21,923 nt of DNA from a virus, in IMG/VR virus record IMGVR_UViG_3300028769_000381, positions 1-21,923 of that record. One strand, written 5' to 3'. Below are positions 16,790 to 21,923 of this stretch, in pieces (the first letter of the stretch is position 1; every line of letters starts with the position of its first letter). The position numbers and the translations under genes were made by a program. The notes under the pieces were generated by a model that saw nothing but the letters and a program-made list of their open reading frames with translations, did not search any database and was not told where the DNA came from.

Positions 16790-16830
16790 CAAAAGTACAA
16801 TTATTTTATAATTACCAAGGTACAATTATA
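16790..16830 (-). promoter_or_regulatory. Promoter of the two-gene cassette, with direct repeats
   Basis: On the reverse strand TACTTTTG (16790-16797) matches TAnnTTTG and TTG (16817-16819) lies exactly 19 bases upstream: a consensus Bacteroidota promoter ending about 30 bases before the start codon. GTACAATTAT occurs twice on the plus strand (16795-16804 and 16821-16830), 26 bp apart, one copy on the -7 box and one just beyond the -33 box, so it may be a regulator site. Confidence 0.65.
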
Positions 16831-17152
16831 AAAAAAAGGCGGAAAATACATTTATCCCCAAATTATACAAACATGTTGCTACTCATAATGAAACAAAAGT
16901 AGAACCTGTATAAACTCGACTTTTCTATAACAATAAATCTAATACTATGAAAAATCACGAAATCAGCTACTTTTGCAGTTTTTAATTCAATTGAAACTGG
17001 ATGAAATATTTACATGCAACTAAAATAGCATTAAAAACGCAAAAAAAAATTGTCCCTGAGTTTCAGTGAAAATAAAGATTATGTCATTTTCAACAGTATG
17101 TCGAGTACAAATAATACCGGTCAATTAGTTGTTTAACGGTATTTAAAAGAAA
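16831..17152. other. Gene-free AT-rich region between cassette and repressor terminator
   Basis: I see no convincing gene. Two -7-like boxes lie in opposite orientation (CAAAAGTAG at 16894-16902, CTACTTTTG at 16967-16975) but neither has a -33 partner at 19 bases. Very short frames at 16947 (12 codons) and 17001 (22 codons) have no support. The region is strongly AT-rich. Confidence 0.5.
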
Positions 17153-17182
17153 GAATCGGTTAGTTTTAGTACTAACCGATTC
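17153..17182 (-). terminator. Terminator of the repressor gene
   Basis: Perfect 12-bp stem GAATCGGTTAGT (17153-17164) with ACTAACCGATTC (17171-17182), 6-nt loop. Read leftward it is followed by CTTTCTTTT, giving a U-rich tail for the repressor transcript. Confidence 0.75.
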
Positions 17183-17208
17183 ATTTTGTGTATTGATTCG
17201 ATATTAAT

Positions 17209-17508
17209 TTACTCATGTTCAATAACCGGTCCGGTTGAGTAATCGGTTAGGAATGTTTGTAATGCTTGATCACTGTCTATTCTATAGGTTCTACCCCGGA
17301 ACAACAATAATCCATACAATTCAGATTCAACATCGAATAAATTTGATACCGGCACCTCTAAAGCTTGAGCTATTTTCTCTAATGTGTCAAGCGTTGGATT
17401 ACCATTTATTGCCCGGCTCAAACTTTCTCTTGCCATTGGCATCTTTTCGGCCAGATCACCAATAGTAATACCTTTTGATTTACAAATTTCTTTTACGCGT
17501 AGATTCAT
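17209..17508 (-). CDS. XRE-family transcriptional repressor, CI-like (99 aa)
   Basis: Helix-turn-helix regulator in the position of a prophage master repressor. Residues 5-58 are a standard Cro/C1 domain: VKEICKSKGITIGDLAEKM, recognition helix region ARESLSRAINGNPTLDTLEKIAQAL, ending EVPVSNLFDV. The C-terminal 40 residues (YGLLLFRGRTYRIDSDQALQTFL) form a short beta-rich tail too small for a LexA-type self-cleaving domain, so release from repression would need an antirepressor or other signal. It is divergent from the early operon; the 169 bases between the two start codons hold both promoters and repeated TTTGTGAT sites, which are its likely operators. Autoregulation is likely, since sites flank its own -7 box. 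Confidence 0.88.
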   Translation of the reverse strand: MNLRVKEICKSKGITIGDLAEKMPMARESLSRAINGNPTLDTLEKIAQALEVPVSNLFDVESELYGLLLFRGRTYRIDSDQALQTFLTDYSTGPVIEHE

Positions 17509-17510
17509 AG

Positions 17511-17568
17511 TTTGTGATATTATATGTTTGAGTACAAAAATACAAAATGTAACTTATATAATCACAAA
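17511..17568 (-). promoter_or_regulatory. Repressor promoter and flanking operators
   Basis: On the reverse strand TATTTTTG (17535-17542) matches TAnnTTTG; a TTTG (17565-17568) lies 22 bases upstream. TTTGTGAT occurs forward at 17511-17518 and inverted at 17561-17568, so one copy covers the -33 box and the other lies downstream of the -7 box, as expected for autoregulation. Confidence 0.6.
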
Positions 17569-17593
17569 CAAAGTATTAAATAACATTAAATAT

Positions 17594-17619
17594 CAAATAA
17601 TTTGTTCAAATAATTTGTT
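17594..17619 (+). repeat. Tandem palindromic operator overlapping the early promoter
   Basis: CAAATAATTTGTT is repeated twice head to tail (17594-17606 and 17607-17619). Each copy contains the 11-bp perfect palindrome CAAATAATTTG. The second copy includes the TTTG -33 box of the early promoter, so a bound protein would block RNA polymerase. Confidence 0.7.
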
Positions 17620-17644
17620 CATCGTGATATTATATGTATCTTTG
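17614..17644 (+). promoter_or_regulatory. Early promoter (consensus TTTG-N19-TATCTTTG)
   Basis: TTTG (17614-17617) is followed after exactly 19 bases by TATCTTTG (17637-17644), a full match to the Bacteroidota consensus. The spacer contains GTGATATTATATGT (17624-17637), a repeat of the sequence at 17514-17527. The inverted repeat CTTTGTGT/ACACAAAG (17640-17647 and 17658-17665) and another inverted TTTGTGAT site (17667-17674) cover the start of the transcript. It should drive the genes from 17678. Confidence 0.8.
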
Positions 17645-17677
17645 TGTCGAAATAATAACACAAAGTATCACAAAGTC

Positions 17678-17935
17678 ATGAAAACAAATAACCCAATCAA
17701 CAAAAGCAGATTATTCAAGCGTGCTTGGTATTTGGTAAAAACGAGATGTTACTCACTGTCTTATGCTTTGATAACTGTTTGGCGCGAGATGAAAGAAGCT
17801 ATCAAAAACGATTCTAACAAGCTGGCCTTGTCAGAATCGTTGCTTACCACTCAAAATAGTATTTCTGTTGCCTGGAGTGCAACAGCTGAGACAATGGCAG
17901 CCTATTATAATTCAAGTTGCTACAAGGGAGATTAA
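17678..17935 (+). CDS. Short early protein with KAWxL-type motif (85 aa)
   Basis: First gene of the early operon. The start at 17678 is chosen because the promoter ends at 17644; the open frame extends further upstream, but those codons lie in the operator. The N-terminal 40 residues (NKSRLFKRAWYLVKT, then SLSYALITVWREMK) repeat the spacing A-W, S, L, W, K found in the N-terminus of the next gene; 9 of 32 aligned residues are identical without gaps. This motif is a common N-terminal helix pair in Bacteroidota SH3/DUF2693-type phage proteins. The rest is polar and unrecognised, and the SH3-like domain is missing here. Function unknown. Confidence 0.65.
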   Translation: MKTNNPINKSRLFKRAWYLVKTRCYSLSYALITVWREMKEAIKNDSNKLALSESLLTTQNSISVAWSATAETMAAYYNSSCYKGD

Positions 17936-17955
17936 AACAGCAAATTATTACAGCC

Positions 17956-18279
17956 ATGAAGATAGAAAATTTATCTCAAATCATGAAGTCCGCTTGGAGT
18001 TTCTACCGTATCACCGGTGAATGTTTCTCAAAATGTTTGAGATGTGCCTGGATAAACTACAAGTTAGTTCAAAAGATGCAAAAAGGCGTAGTAAAGTTCT
18101 ACTTCCAAAAGGTTGATGGATCAATACGAGAAGCATGGGGAACTTTAAATAGGAAATACACATCAACTATCACCAGCCCAAACAAAATGGCTAAAAACGA
18201 AACCGTACAGACTTATTTTGATACGGAAAAGCAAGAATTTCGCTGTTTCAAAAAATTAAATTTAGTATCAATCATTTAA
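17956..18279 (+). CDS. SH3 beta-barrel fold protein, DUF2693-like (107 aa)
   Basis: Small protein of a family widespread in Bacteroidota prophages and plasmids. The N-terminus (NLSQIMKSAWSFYRITG, then SKCLRCAWINYK) is the A-W/S/L/W/K helix pair shared with the preceding gene. Residues 42-107 form the SH3-like domain: GVVKFYFQKVDGSIREAWGT and VQTYFDTEKQEFRCFKKLN, matching the 'F.K.DGtiReA.GTL ... YFD.ek..fRcF' pattern. Start at 17956 is preferred over an upstream TTG because it leaves a 20-base gap after the previous gene and begins at the conserved motif. Early expression is expected from the switch promoter. Molecular role is unknown; nucleic-acid binding is possible for an SH3-like barrel. 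Confidence 0.75.
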   Translation: MKIENLSQIMKSAWSFYRITGECFSKCLRCAWINYKLVQKMQKGVVKFYFQKVDGSIREAWGTLNRKYTSTITSPNKMAKNETVQTYFDTEKQEFRCFKKLNLVSII

Positions 18280-18305
18280 TATAAACGTCAAATACAATTA
18301 CAATC

Positions 18306-18665
18306 ATGGAGACAACTAAAAAAACAGAAGTGCAAGTTTTTAGTGAAGAGTTTGCTAAAGAAATCGATTTTCTGAAATCATACGACCAATCTGAGGGTTA
18401 TGATATTACCAACTTGTTTAGAATTATGAAAAAACAAATAGGTGATACATTAGAAAGGTTAGAATTACTTAAAGTTGATATGAACGATATTGCATATGAA
18501 AATTTATGGCAAATGGGTACAATATTGAAAATAGTTGGAGATAAGGTGACTGATGAGCTTTTTTTAAATATTGATAATCTTGTCTATGCCCTTGAAAATA
18601 ATGAATATTTAAATCCGAATAGCAATAACAATTTAACCTCAAAAATGGAAGGAGCTAATAAATGA
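18306..18665 (+). CDS. Early-operon hypothetical protein A, paralogue of the gene at 18946 (119 aa)
   Basis: Helical acidic protein without known motifs. It is clearly related to the protein at 18946-19245: shared pattern F-x-E-x(3-4)-E-I-x-x-L-K-S-x-x-Q-x-x-G-x-D-I-x-N-x-F-x-I, then M-x-T-I-L-(R/K)-x-(I/V)-x-x-K-V and L-F-x-x-I-D-N-(L/V)-V. So the pair arose by duplication. The segment DITNLFRIMKKQIGDTLERLELL is predicted helix. A 14-residue Asn-rich tail (NPNSNNNLTSKM) is extra to its paralogue. The stop overlaps the next start (ATGA, 18662-18665), so translation is coupled. No function is proposed. Confidence 0.7.
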   Translation: METTKKTEVQVFSEEFAKEIDFLKSYDQSEGYDITNLFRIMKKQIGDTLERLELLKVDMNDIAYENLWQMGTILKIVGDKVTDELFLNIDNLVYALENNEYLNPNSNNNLTSKMEGANK

Positions 18666-18949
18666 CAACAATTACATCCGGCAATAGATCAGTACTTATT
18701 AAAGCAATTGATACCCGTATAGATTCCGGTATTCGTAATCTGGAATATAATATTTTAGTAGGAGAACAGGTTATCTCAATAAACCATGAAGAGCTAGTCA
18801 AAATATCTGAAATTTCAATATCGTATATAAAACCGACAGAGTTAGAAACGTCAATGGAAGTCGCAAAAGATTTGATCATACACTTAACCTCACTTGTCGA
18901 AAGAGAAACAAAAATGCAGTTATTGATGTCAAAACATGAAAACAAATGA
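18662..18949 (+). CDS. Early-operon hypothetical protein between the paralogues (95 aa)
   Basis: Not recognised. It overlaps both neighbours by ATGA at each end (18662-18665 and 18946-18949), so the three genes form one translationally coupled block. The protein begins MTTITSGNRSVLIKAIDTRIDSG and carries a central strand-helix segment (YNILVGEQVISINHEELVKISEIS) and a C-terminal amphipathic helix (SMEVAKDLIIHLTSLVERE). It is unlike the flanking paralogues. A complex made of A, this protein and the A paralogue is a reasonable guess from the coupling, but nothing in the sequence proves it. Confidence 0.65.
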   Translation: MTTITSGNRSVLIKAIDTRIDSGIRNLEYNILVGEQVISINHEELVKISEISISYIKPTELETSMEVAKDLIIHLTSLVERETKMQLLMSKHENK

Positions 18950-19245
18950 GTAATATGAAACAAATAGACTTCAATGAACTAACTGAAGAGATTACTATTC
19001 TTAAAAGCTGCACACAAACACATGGAACTGATATTTTAAACTTTTTTGAAATAATAGATCAGCAATTGGCCTTAGCAATAGAAATAGCCGAAGAACTCCC
19101 AGAAAACAATAAATCGGCCATGTTGAAGAATTTTTATATTATGGACACTATCCTAAGACAGATTCGTTCTAAAGTAGATACTAAATTGTTTTGGGCCATT
19201 GATAATGTTGTATTTGAAGCACACAAAGAGAAATCAAAAGAATAA
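18946..19245 (+). CDS. Early-operon hypothetical protein, paralogue of the gene at 18306 (99 aa)
   Basis: Helical acidic protein, paralogue of the 119-residue protein at 18306. Matching blocks are FNELTEEITILKS with FSEEFAKEIDFLKS, GTDILNFFEIIDQQ with GYDITNLFRIMKKQ, and KLFWAIDNVVFEA with ELFLNIDNLVYAL. It lacks the Asn-rich tail of its relative. The start overlaps the preceding stop (ATGA); a second in-frame ATG three codons later (18955) is an alternative. It is the last intact gene of the early block before the Rha/BRO relics. Function unknown. Confidence 0.7.
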   Translation: MSNMKQIDFNELTEEITILKSCTQTHGTDILNFFEIIDQQLALAIEIAEELPENNKSAMLKNFYIMDTILRQIRSKVDTKLFWAIDNVVFEAHKEKSKE

Positions 19246-19407
19246 ATTTCTACAAAGACTGGAACTAAGTTTTTAAATAGATCATATTCATTTGAAAACA
19301 GTTTCCGGCCAAAGAAATTTACAAAGGCATTGAATTTAGTCGCAAACTGTCACAACATGCGATTATTTTCTTTGCCTTTTATTTTTTACCCTCAAAATAT
19401 ACATACA

Positions 19408-19608
19408 ATGGAATCATTAGTAAAAACAAACCCAAAAGGTTTAAACATTACAACTTCTTTAATAACTTCTGAGATATTTGGAAAAGAACACAATAAAGTA
19501 TGTAGAGATATCGAAAATTTAGATTGTCCTGAAGAGTTTAGAGTCGCCAATTTAGGCGTGTCTTCTTATATTAGTCAACAAAATAAAGAGTTGTCGTTTC
19601 ATGGTTAG
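19408..19608 (+). pseudogene. Truncated Rha-family phage regulator (66 aa of N-terminus)
   Basis: The frame from the ATG at 19408 begins MESLVKTNPKGLNITTSLITSE, then IFGKEHNKVCRDIENLDCPEEF and NLGVSSYISQQNKEL, the hallmark N-terminal part of the Rha regulatory family (TSxxIAxxFGKxHxxVxRDIxxL). It ends after 66 residues; normal proteins continue with a GF-containing helix and a further 80-150 residues. The match stops at about 19590 and the next sequence reads as a different regulator in another frame. An upstream in-frame ATG (19330) is unlikely to be the start. It was probably an antirepressor-type gene of the phage and is now broken. Confidence 0.7.
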
Positions 19609-19793
19609 ATAATGAAGAATCGCCTAAGTTAGACTTAGGCGGTCGTTTTGAAGGAACAAATTTTGTCACAGAATCAGGAATGTATTGTATCCATGAAAAT
19701 GAAATTTTAAAGATTATTATTGTGAAAAACATTCATGTTTCTCAAATAGATTTCATACATTTGCAACCCAAAATATCAAAATACACGTATTAA
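19587..19793 (+). pseudogene. Fragment of a BRO-N-type antirepressor
   Basis: In a frame different from the Rha fragment and with no start codon, 19587 onward reads RVVVSWLDNEESPKLDLGG, then RFEGTNFVTESGMYCI, which resembles the middle of BRO-N domains (DEDEK...  INESGLYSLI). The upstream part (FVAKDV...LG) and everything after the Tyr are missing. A hairpin lies inside it (CGCCTAAGT, 19621-19629, with ACTTAGGCG, 19633-19641). It is therefore an internal relic fused by deletion to the Rha stub. The similarity is short; the call is moderate. Confidence 0.45.
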
Positions 19794-20015
19794 AAAACTG
19801 GGCACCTATCGATTCAAATGACTTAATAATCCACAAATCTTTAACTCCATTGCGATCAATCGGCATTATAAATAATGCCATAGCTTATTAGGGCATTTTC
19901 TTTACGCTACGTTGCACTACACTAAAAAAGCCCACTAAGCCAAGGGGATCTCCCCTTTGGAAACCCAAGAAAAATCTACGATTTTACAAATACAAAACCC
20001 AAGCTAAAAAACGAT
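19794..20015 (+). other. Putative oriT region upstream of the relaxase
   Basis: The 220 bases before the relaxase contain GGCATTAT-AA-ATAATGCC (19862-19879, perfect 8-bp arms) and a GC-rich hairpin AAGGGGA-TC-TCCCCTT (19942-19957) that extends to CCAA...TTGG with one bulge, followed by AAACCC. Nick regions of MobV-type Bacteroidota elements lie just upstream of the relaxase gene and commonly include such AAGGGG/CCCCTT hairpins. The exact nick cannot be placed by eye. Confidence 0.55.
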
Positions 20016-21323
20016 ATGCCCTACGCTGTTCTCCACTTAGAAAAAGCATCCGGACCCGATACTGGAATGTCAATGCATATTGAAAGAACTATATCACCGG
20101 CGAATGCCGACCCATTACGCACTCATCTAAACAAAGAACTTATAATGTTCCCTGAAGGGGTCGCGAGTCGCTCACAAGCAATTCAACATAGAATAGATAA
20201 TGCGGGTATTTCCAGAAAGATATCAAAGACTCAGGTTCGAGCGATTAGAATTTTACTTACCGGTAGTCCTGATAAAATGAAAGAAATAGAATCGGGCGGC
20301 CGGCTTGAAGATTGGTGCAATGACAATATTGAGTGGCTAAATAGAACCTATGGTAAGGATAATGTTGTATCCGCGGTACTTCACTTAGATGAATCAACAC
20401 CACATTTACATGCCACTATAGTACCCATTACTACCGGAGAAAGAAGAAAGTCCAAGCAAGAACAATCTACCCCAAAGAAAAAATACAACAAGAAAAGTAT
20501 TGGTACCGTTCGTCTTTGCGCAGATGATATAATGACTAGGATTAAGCTCAAAGAATACCAAAATAGCTATTCTGAATCCATGCATAATTATGGGCTAGAA
20601 CGAGGAATTGACGGCTCAGAAGCTAAGCATATATCAACATCGCAGTATTACCGTGAATTGCTGTCACAAACAGACGGCCTGCAAAACAATATTGGTAGTT
20701 TGCTACACCAACAAGATCAAGTGACTGGTGAACTAATGAAAATTAAACGGGAGATCAAAACTGACAAGATGAAGAGTGTTGCGGTTAATGTCGCTACATC
20801 GGCAATGGAGGGTATCGGTTCAGTATTTGATAGTTCTAAACTAAAAAAACAACAGCGTGAGATTGATACATTGAAAGCCGAAAATACAAATCTAAAGAAT
20901 GAGATCCGGCAACTAAATAAGCGCATCGATATTCTGAAGAATGAATATAAGATCACTACAGATAAGCTACGCGAAGAACTCCGAAAGATATATGAGATGG
21001 TCCCAAGTATAAGAGATTTATTCATTATTGAGAAAATCTGTAGATTTGCTGAGTTCTCTGAGGAATTGATAAAAAAAATACTCACTTTTAAACCGGTTGA
21101 GTTTAAAGGTAAAATCTATTCTACTCAACACTTCTACAGATTTGAAACAGATCACTCAATCGCTAAAATCGAAAATGACAAATCAGATCCAAGTCGACTT
21201 CGACTTTTTATAGACAACCTAGAAATACATGATTGGTTTAAAAAGAAAGATAGAGAGATTGATAAAAAGCTAGGGATTAATTATAAGCGTAAAAATGGTG
21301 GAGAACTAGGAACTAAGATTTAA
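20016..21323 (+). CDS. MobV-family relaxase / Mob_Pre protein (435 aa)
   Basis: DNA-nicking mobilisation protein that cuts oriT and leads the strand into a recipient through a helper conjugation system. The N-terminal 210 residues match the Bacteroidota MobV pattern: MPYAVLHLEKASG, SMHIERTI, ADPLRTHLNKEL, QAIQHRIDNAGISRKI, then the metal-binding HxDExxPHxH motif (VLHLDESTPHLHATIVPI, His123, His130, His132), and GTVRLCADDIM. Residues about 270-325 are a coiled coil. The C-terminal 110 residues are a unique, probably DNA- or partner-binding tail. All motif residues are present. No type IV secretion genes are in the window, so a helper is needed. Its presence beside terminase and tail genes is unusual; it may be part of the same element or of a neighbour. 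Confidence 0.92.
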   Translation: MPYAVLHLEKASGPDTGMSMHIERTISPANADPLRTHLNKELIMFPEGVASRSQAIQHRIDNAGISRKISKTQVRAIRILLTGSPDKMKEIESGGRLEDWCNDNIEWLNRTYGKDNVVSAVLHLDESTPHLHATIVPITTGERRKSKQEQSTPKKKYNKKSIGTVRLCADDIMTRIKLKEYQNSYSESMHNYGLERGIDGSEAKHISTSQYYRELLSQTDGLQNNIGSLLHQQDQVTGELMKIKREIKTDKMKSVAVNVATSAMEGIGSVFDSSKLKKQQREIDTLKAENTNLKNEIRQLNKRIDILKNEYKITTDKLREELRKIYEMVPSIRDLFIIEKICRFAEFSEELIKKILTFKPVEFKGKIYSTQHFYRFETDHSIAKIENDKSDPSRLRLFIDNLEIHDWFKKKDREIDKKLGINYKRKNGGELGTKI

Positions 21324-21493
21324 ATAAATAAAATCTGATTGTAAATTGACTATTCGAATATCTTTAAATAGTTTTAATGATGTGATAATATCAAGATTAT
21401 TGAAATGACTGTGTATTTGAAGTATTTTTATTAATTCTAAAAATAAAGAGCGATACATGAACAAACAACACAAAAATTCGGTTATAGAATAAA

Positions 21494-21544
21494 AGTGTTG
21501 CAAAAATAGTGTATGATAAATATTTTAATTACTTTTGCAACACT
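21494..21544 (+). promoter_or_regulatory. Inverted-repeat operator and promoter of the XRE gene
   Basis: AGTGTTGCAAAA (21494-21505) and TTTTGCAACACT (21533-21544) are perfect 12-bp inverted repeats separated by 27 bases. The right arm overlaps TACTTTTG (21530-21537), a TAnnTTTG -7 box lying 59 bases before the start at 21597. The arrangement fits negative autoregulation by the XRE protein. Confidence 0.65.
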
Positions 21545-21596
21545 ATGTATATATAAATACTTATCAAAAGTATAACTCAATCAATAAATAGACTAT

Positions 21597-21923
21597 ATGA
21601 AAACCATTGTAGGCGAGAATCTAAAAAGATTTAGGAATGCCTCAGATTACAATCAATTGGATGTTGCAAATTATTTAAACATCGATAGAGGCGCTTATGC
21701 AAATTATGAATCAGGATTAAGAGAAATGCCGTATGAGTTGATTTTAAAAGTATGTGAATTGTATGGAATTTCTTTTTCTGCACTTTTTGAAGAAGATCTA
21801 AGTAAAATTGAAAATGAATTAGTTTGTGCATTTAGAGTAAAGAATCCCAATGAAGAAGATATTAAAGAAATGTCCCTTTTTAAAAATGTTGTGCGTAGTT
21901 ATTTAAAAATGTATTCTTATTGA
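21597..21923 (+). CDS. XRE-family regulator, probably of an ImmA/IrrE-linked type (108 aa)
   Basis: Cro/C1-type regulator, whose stop codon is the last three bases of the window. Residues 6-62 form the helix-turn-helix: NLKRFRNASDYNQLDVANYL, recognition segment DRGAYANYESGLREMPYEL, then CELYGISFSALFEED. The C-terminal 40 residues (ELVCAFRVKNPNEED, then NVVRSYLKMYSY) are the helical extension typical of XRE proteins encoded just before an ImmA/IrrE metallopeptidase, which would cleave them on a stress signal. The peptidase gene, if present, lies outside the window. A perfect inverted repeat covers the promoter. Such pairs control excision in conjugative elements and prophages. Confidence 0.85.
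   Translation: MKTIVGENLKRFRNASDYNQLDVANYLNIDRGAYANYESGLREMPYELILKVCELYGISFSALFEEDLSKIENELVCAFRVKNPNEEDIKEMSLFKNVVRSYLKMYSY

Noticed and set aside
16947-17069. Two tiny frames (12 and 22 codons) and a TACTTTTG box at 16968
   Set aside because: No -33 partner, no coding signature and no terminator pairing; too short to support.
19246-19407. Possible relic of a small phage gene upstream of the Rha stub (a frame reading EIYKGIEFSRKLSQ)
   Set aside because: The resemblance to small Bacteroidota phage proteins rests on a few residues from memory; insufficient to annotate.
21306-21503. Reverse-strand frame of 65 codons after the relaxase gene
   Set aside because: Overlaps the relaxase end, has low-complexity composition and no promoter; the 21324-21493 stretch shows nothing else I can support.

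Overview
The window is AT-rich DNA of Bacteroidota type, probably Bacteroidales. Three things point there: promoters of the TTTG-N19-TAnnTTTG form, start codons behind A/T-rich leaders with no Shine-Dalgarno, and protein families typical of that phylum (DUF3853-like, SH3/DUF2693-like, DUF4468-like, Bacteroides-style MobV). It is an accessory region: a mosaic mobile element built from prophage parts plus a mobilisation gene. I see no tRNA, rRNA or CRISPR array.

Layout. (1) 1-2283: a tyrosine recombinase, missing only its extreme N-terminus, and an unrecognised 348-residue protein starting 3 bases after it, closed by a strong terminator. (2) 2431-6728: a phage early/replication block. It holds a DUF3853-like DNA-binding protein, a nuclease-fold-like protein, a winged-helix replication initiator with an 11-bp iteron array inside its coding sequence (a lambda-O-like origin), a small unknown, a DnaB helicase, and a protein that may be sigma-like. 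(3) 6821-13820: an unknown, the terminase small subunit, then immediately a tape measure protein and a large tail-tip protein. Terminase large subunit, portal, protease, capsid and connector genes are absent, so the phage module is headless. (4) 13953-15239: a secreted DUF4468-like cargo protein, a relic of a second tail-tip gene, and a small DNA-binding protein, separated by terminators. (5) 15353-16758, reverse strand: an isolated two-gene cassette (soluble 321-residue protein plus four-helix membrane protein) with its own promoter; it is a candidate defence or exclusion system. (6) 17209-19245: a divergent switch with an XRE repressor leftward and a tightly packed early operon rightward, its promoter flanked by palindromic and repeated operators. 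Two early-operon genes are paralogues of each other. (7) 19408-19793: fragments of Rha and BRO-N regulators. (8) 19862-21323: hairpins resembling an oriT and a complete MobV relaxase. (9) 21494-21923: an XRE regulator with an inverted-repeat operator, perhaps the first gene of an XRE/ImmA pair.

Working model (inference): an integrated element that can excise (integrase), replicate (initiator, iterons, DnaB), be regulated like a temperate phage, mark DNA for packaging (TerS) and possibly respecify tails (tape measure, tail tip). It must borrow heads from a helper phage, and it may also move by conjugation through MobV with a helper element. The simpler alternative is a decaying prophage that lost its head genes and lies beside, or has acquired, a mobilisable element. 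The relics at 14702-14775 and 19408-19793 show that decay and recombination have occurred.
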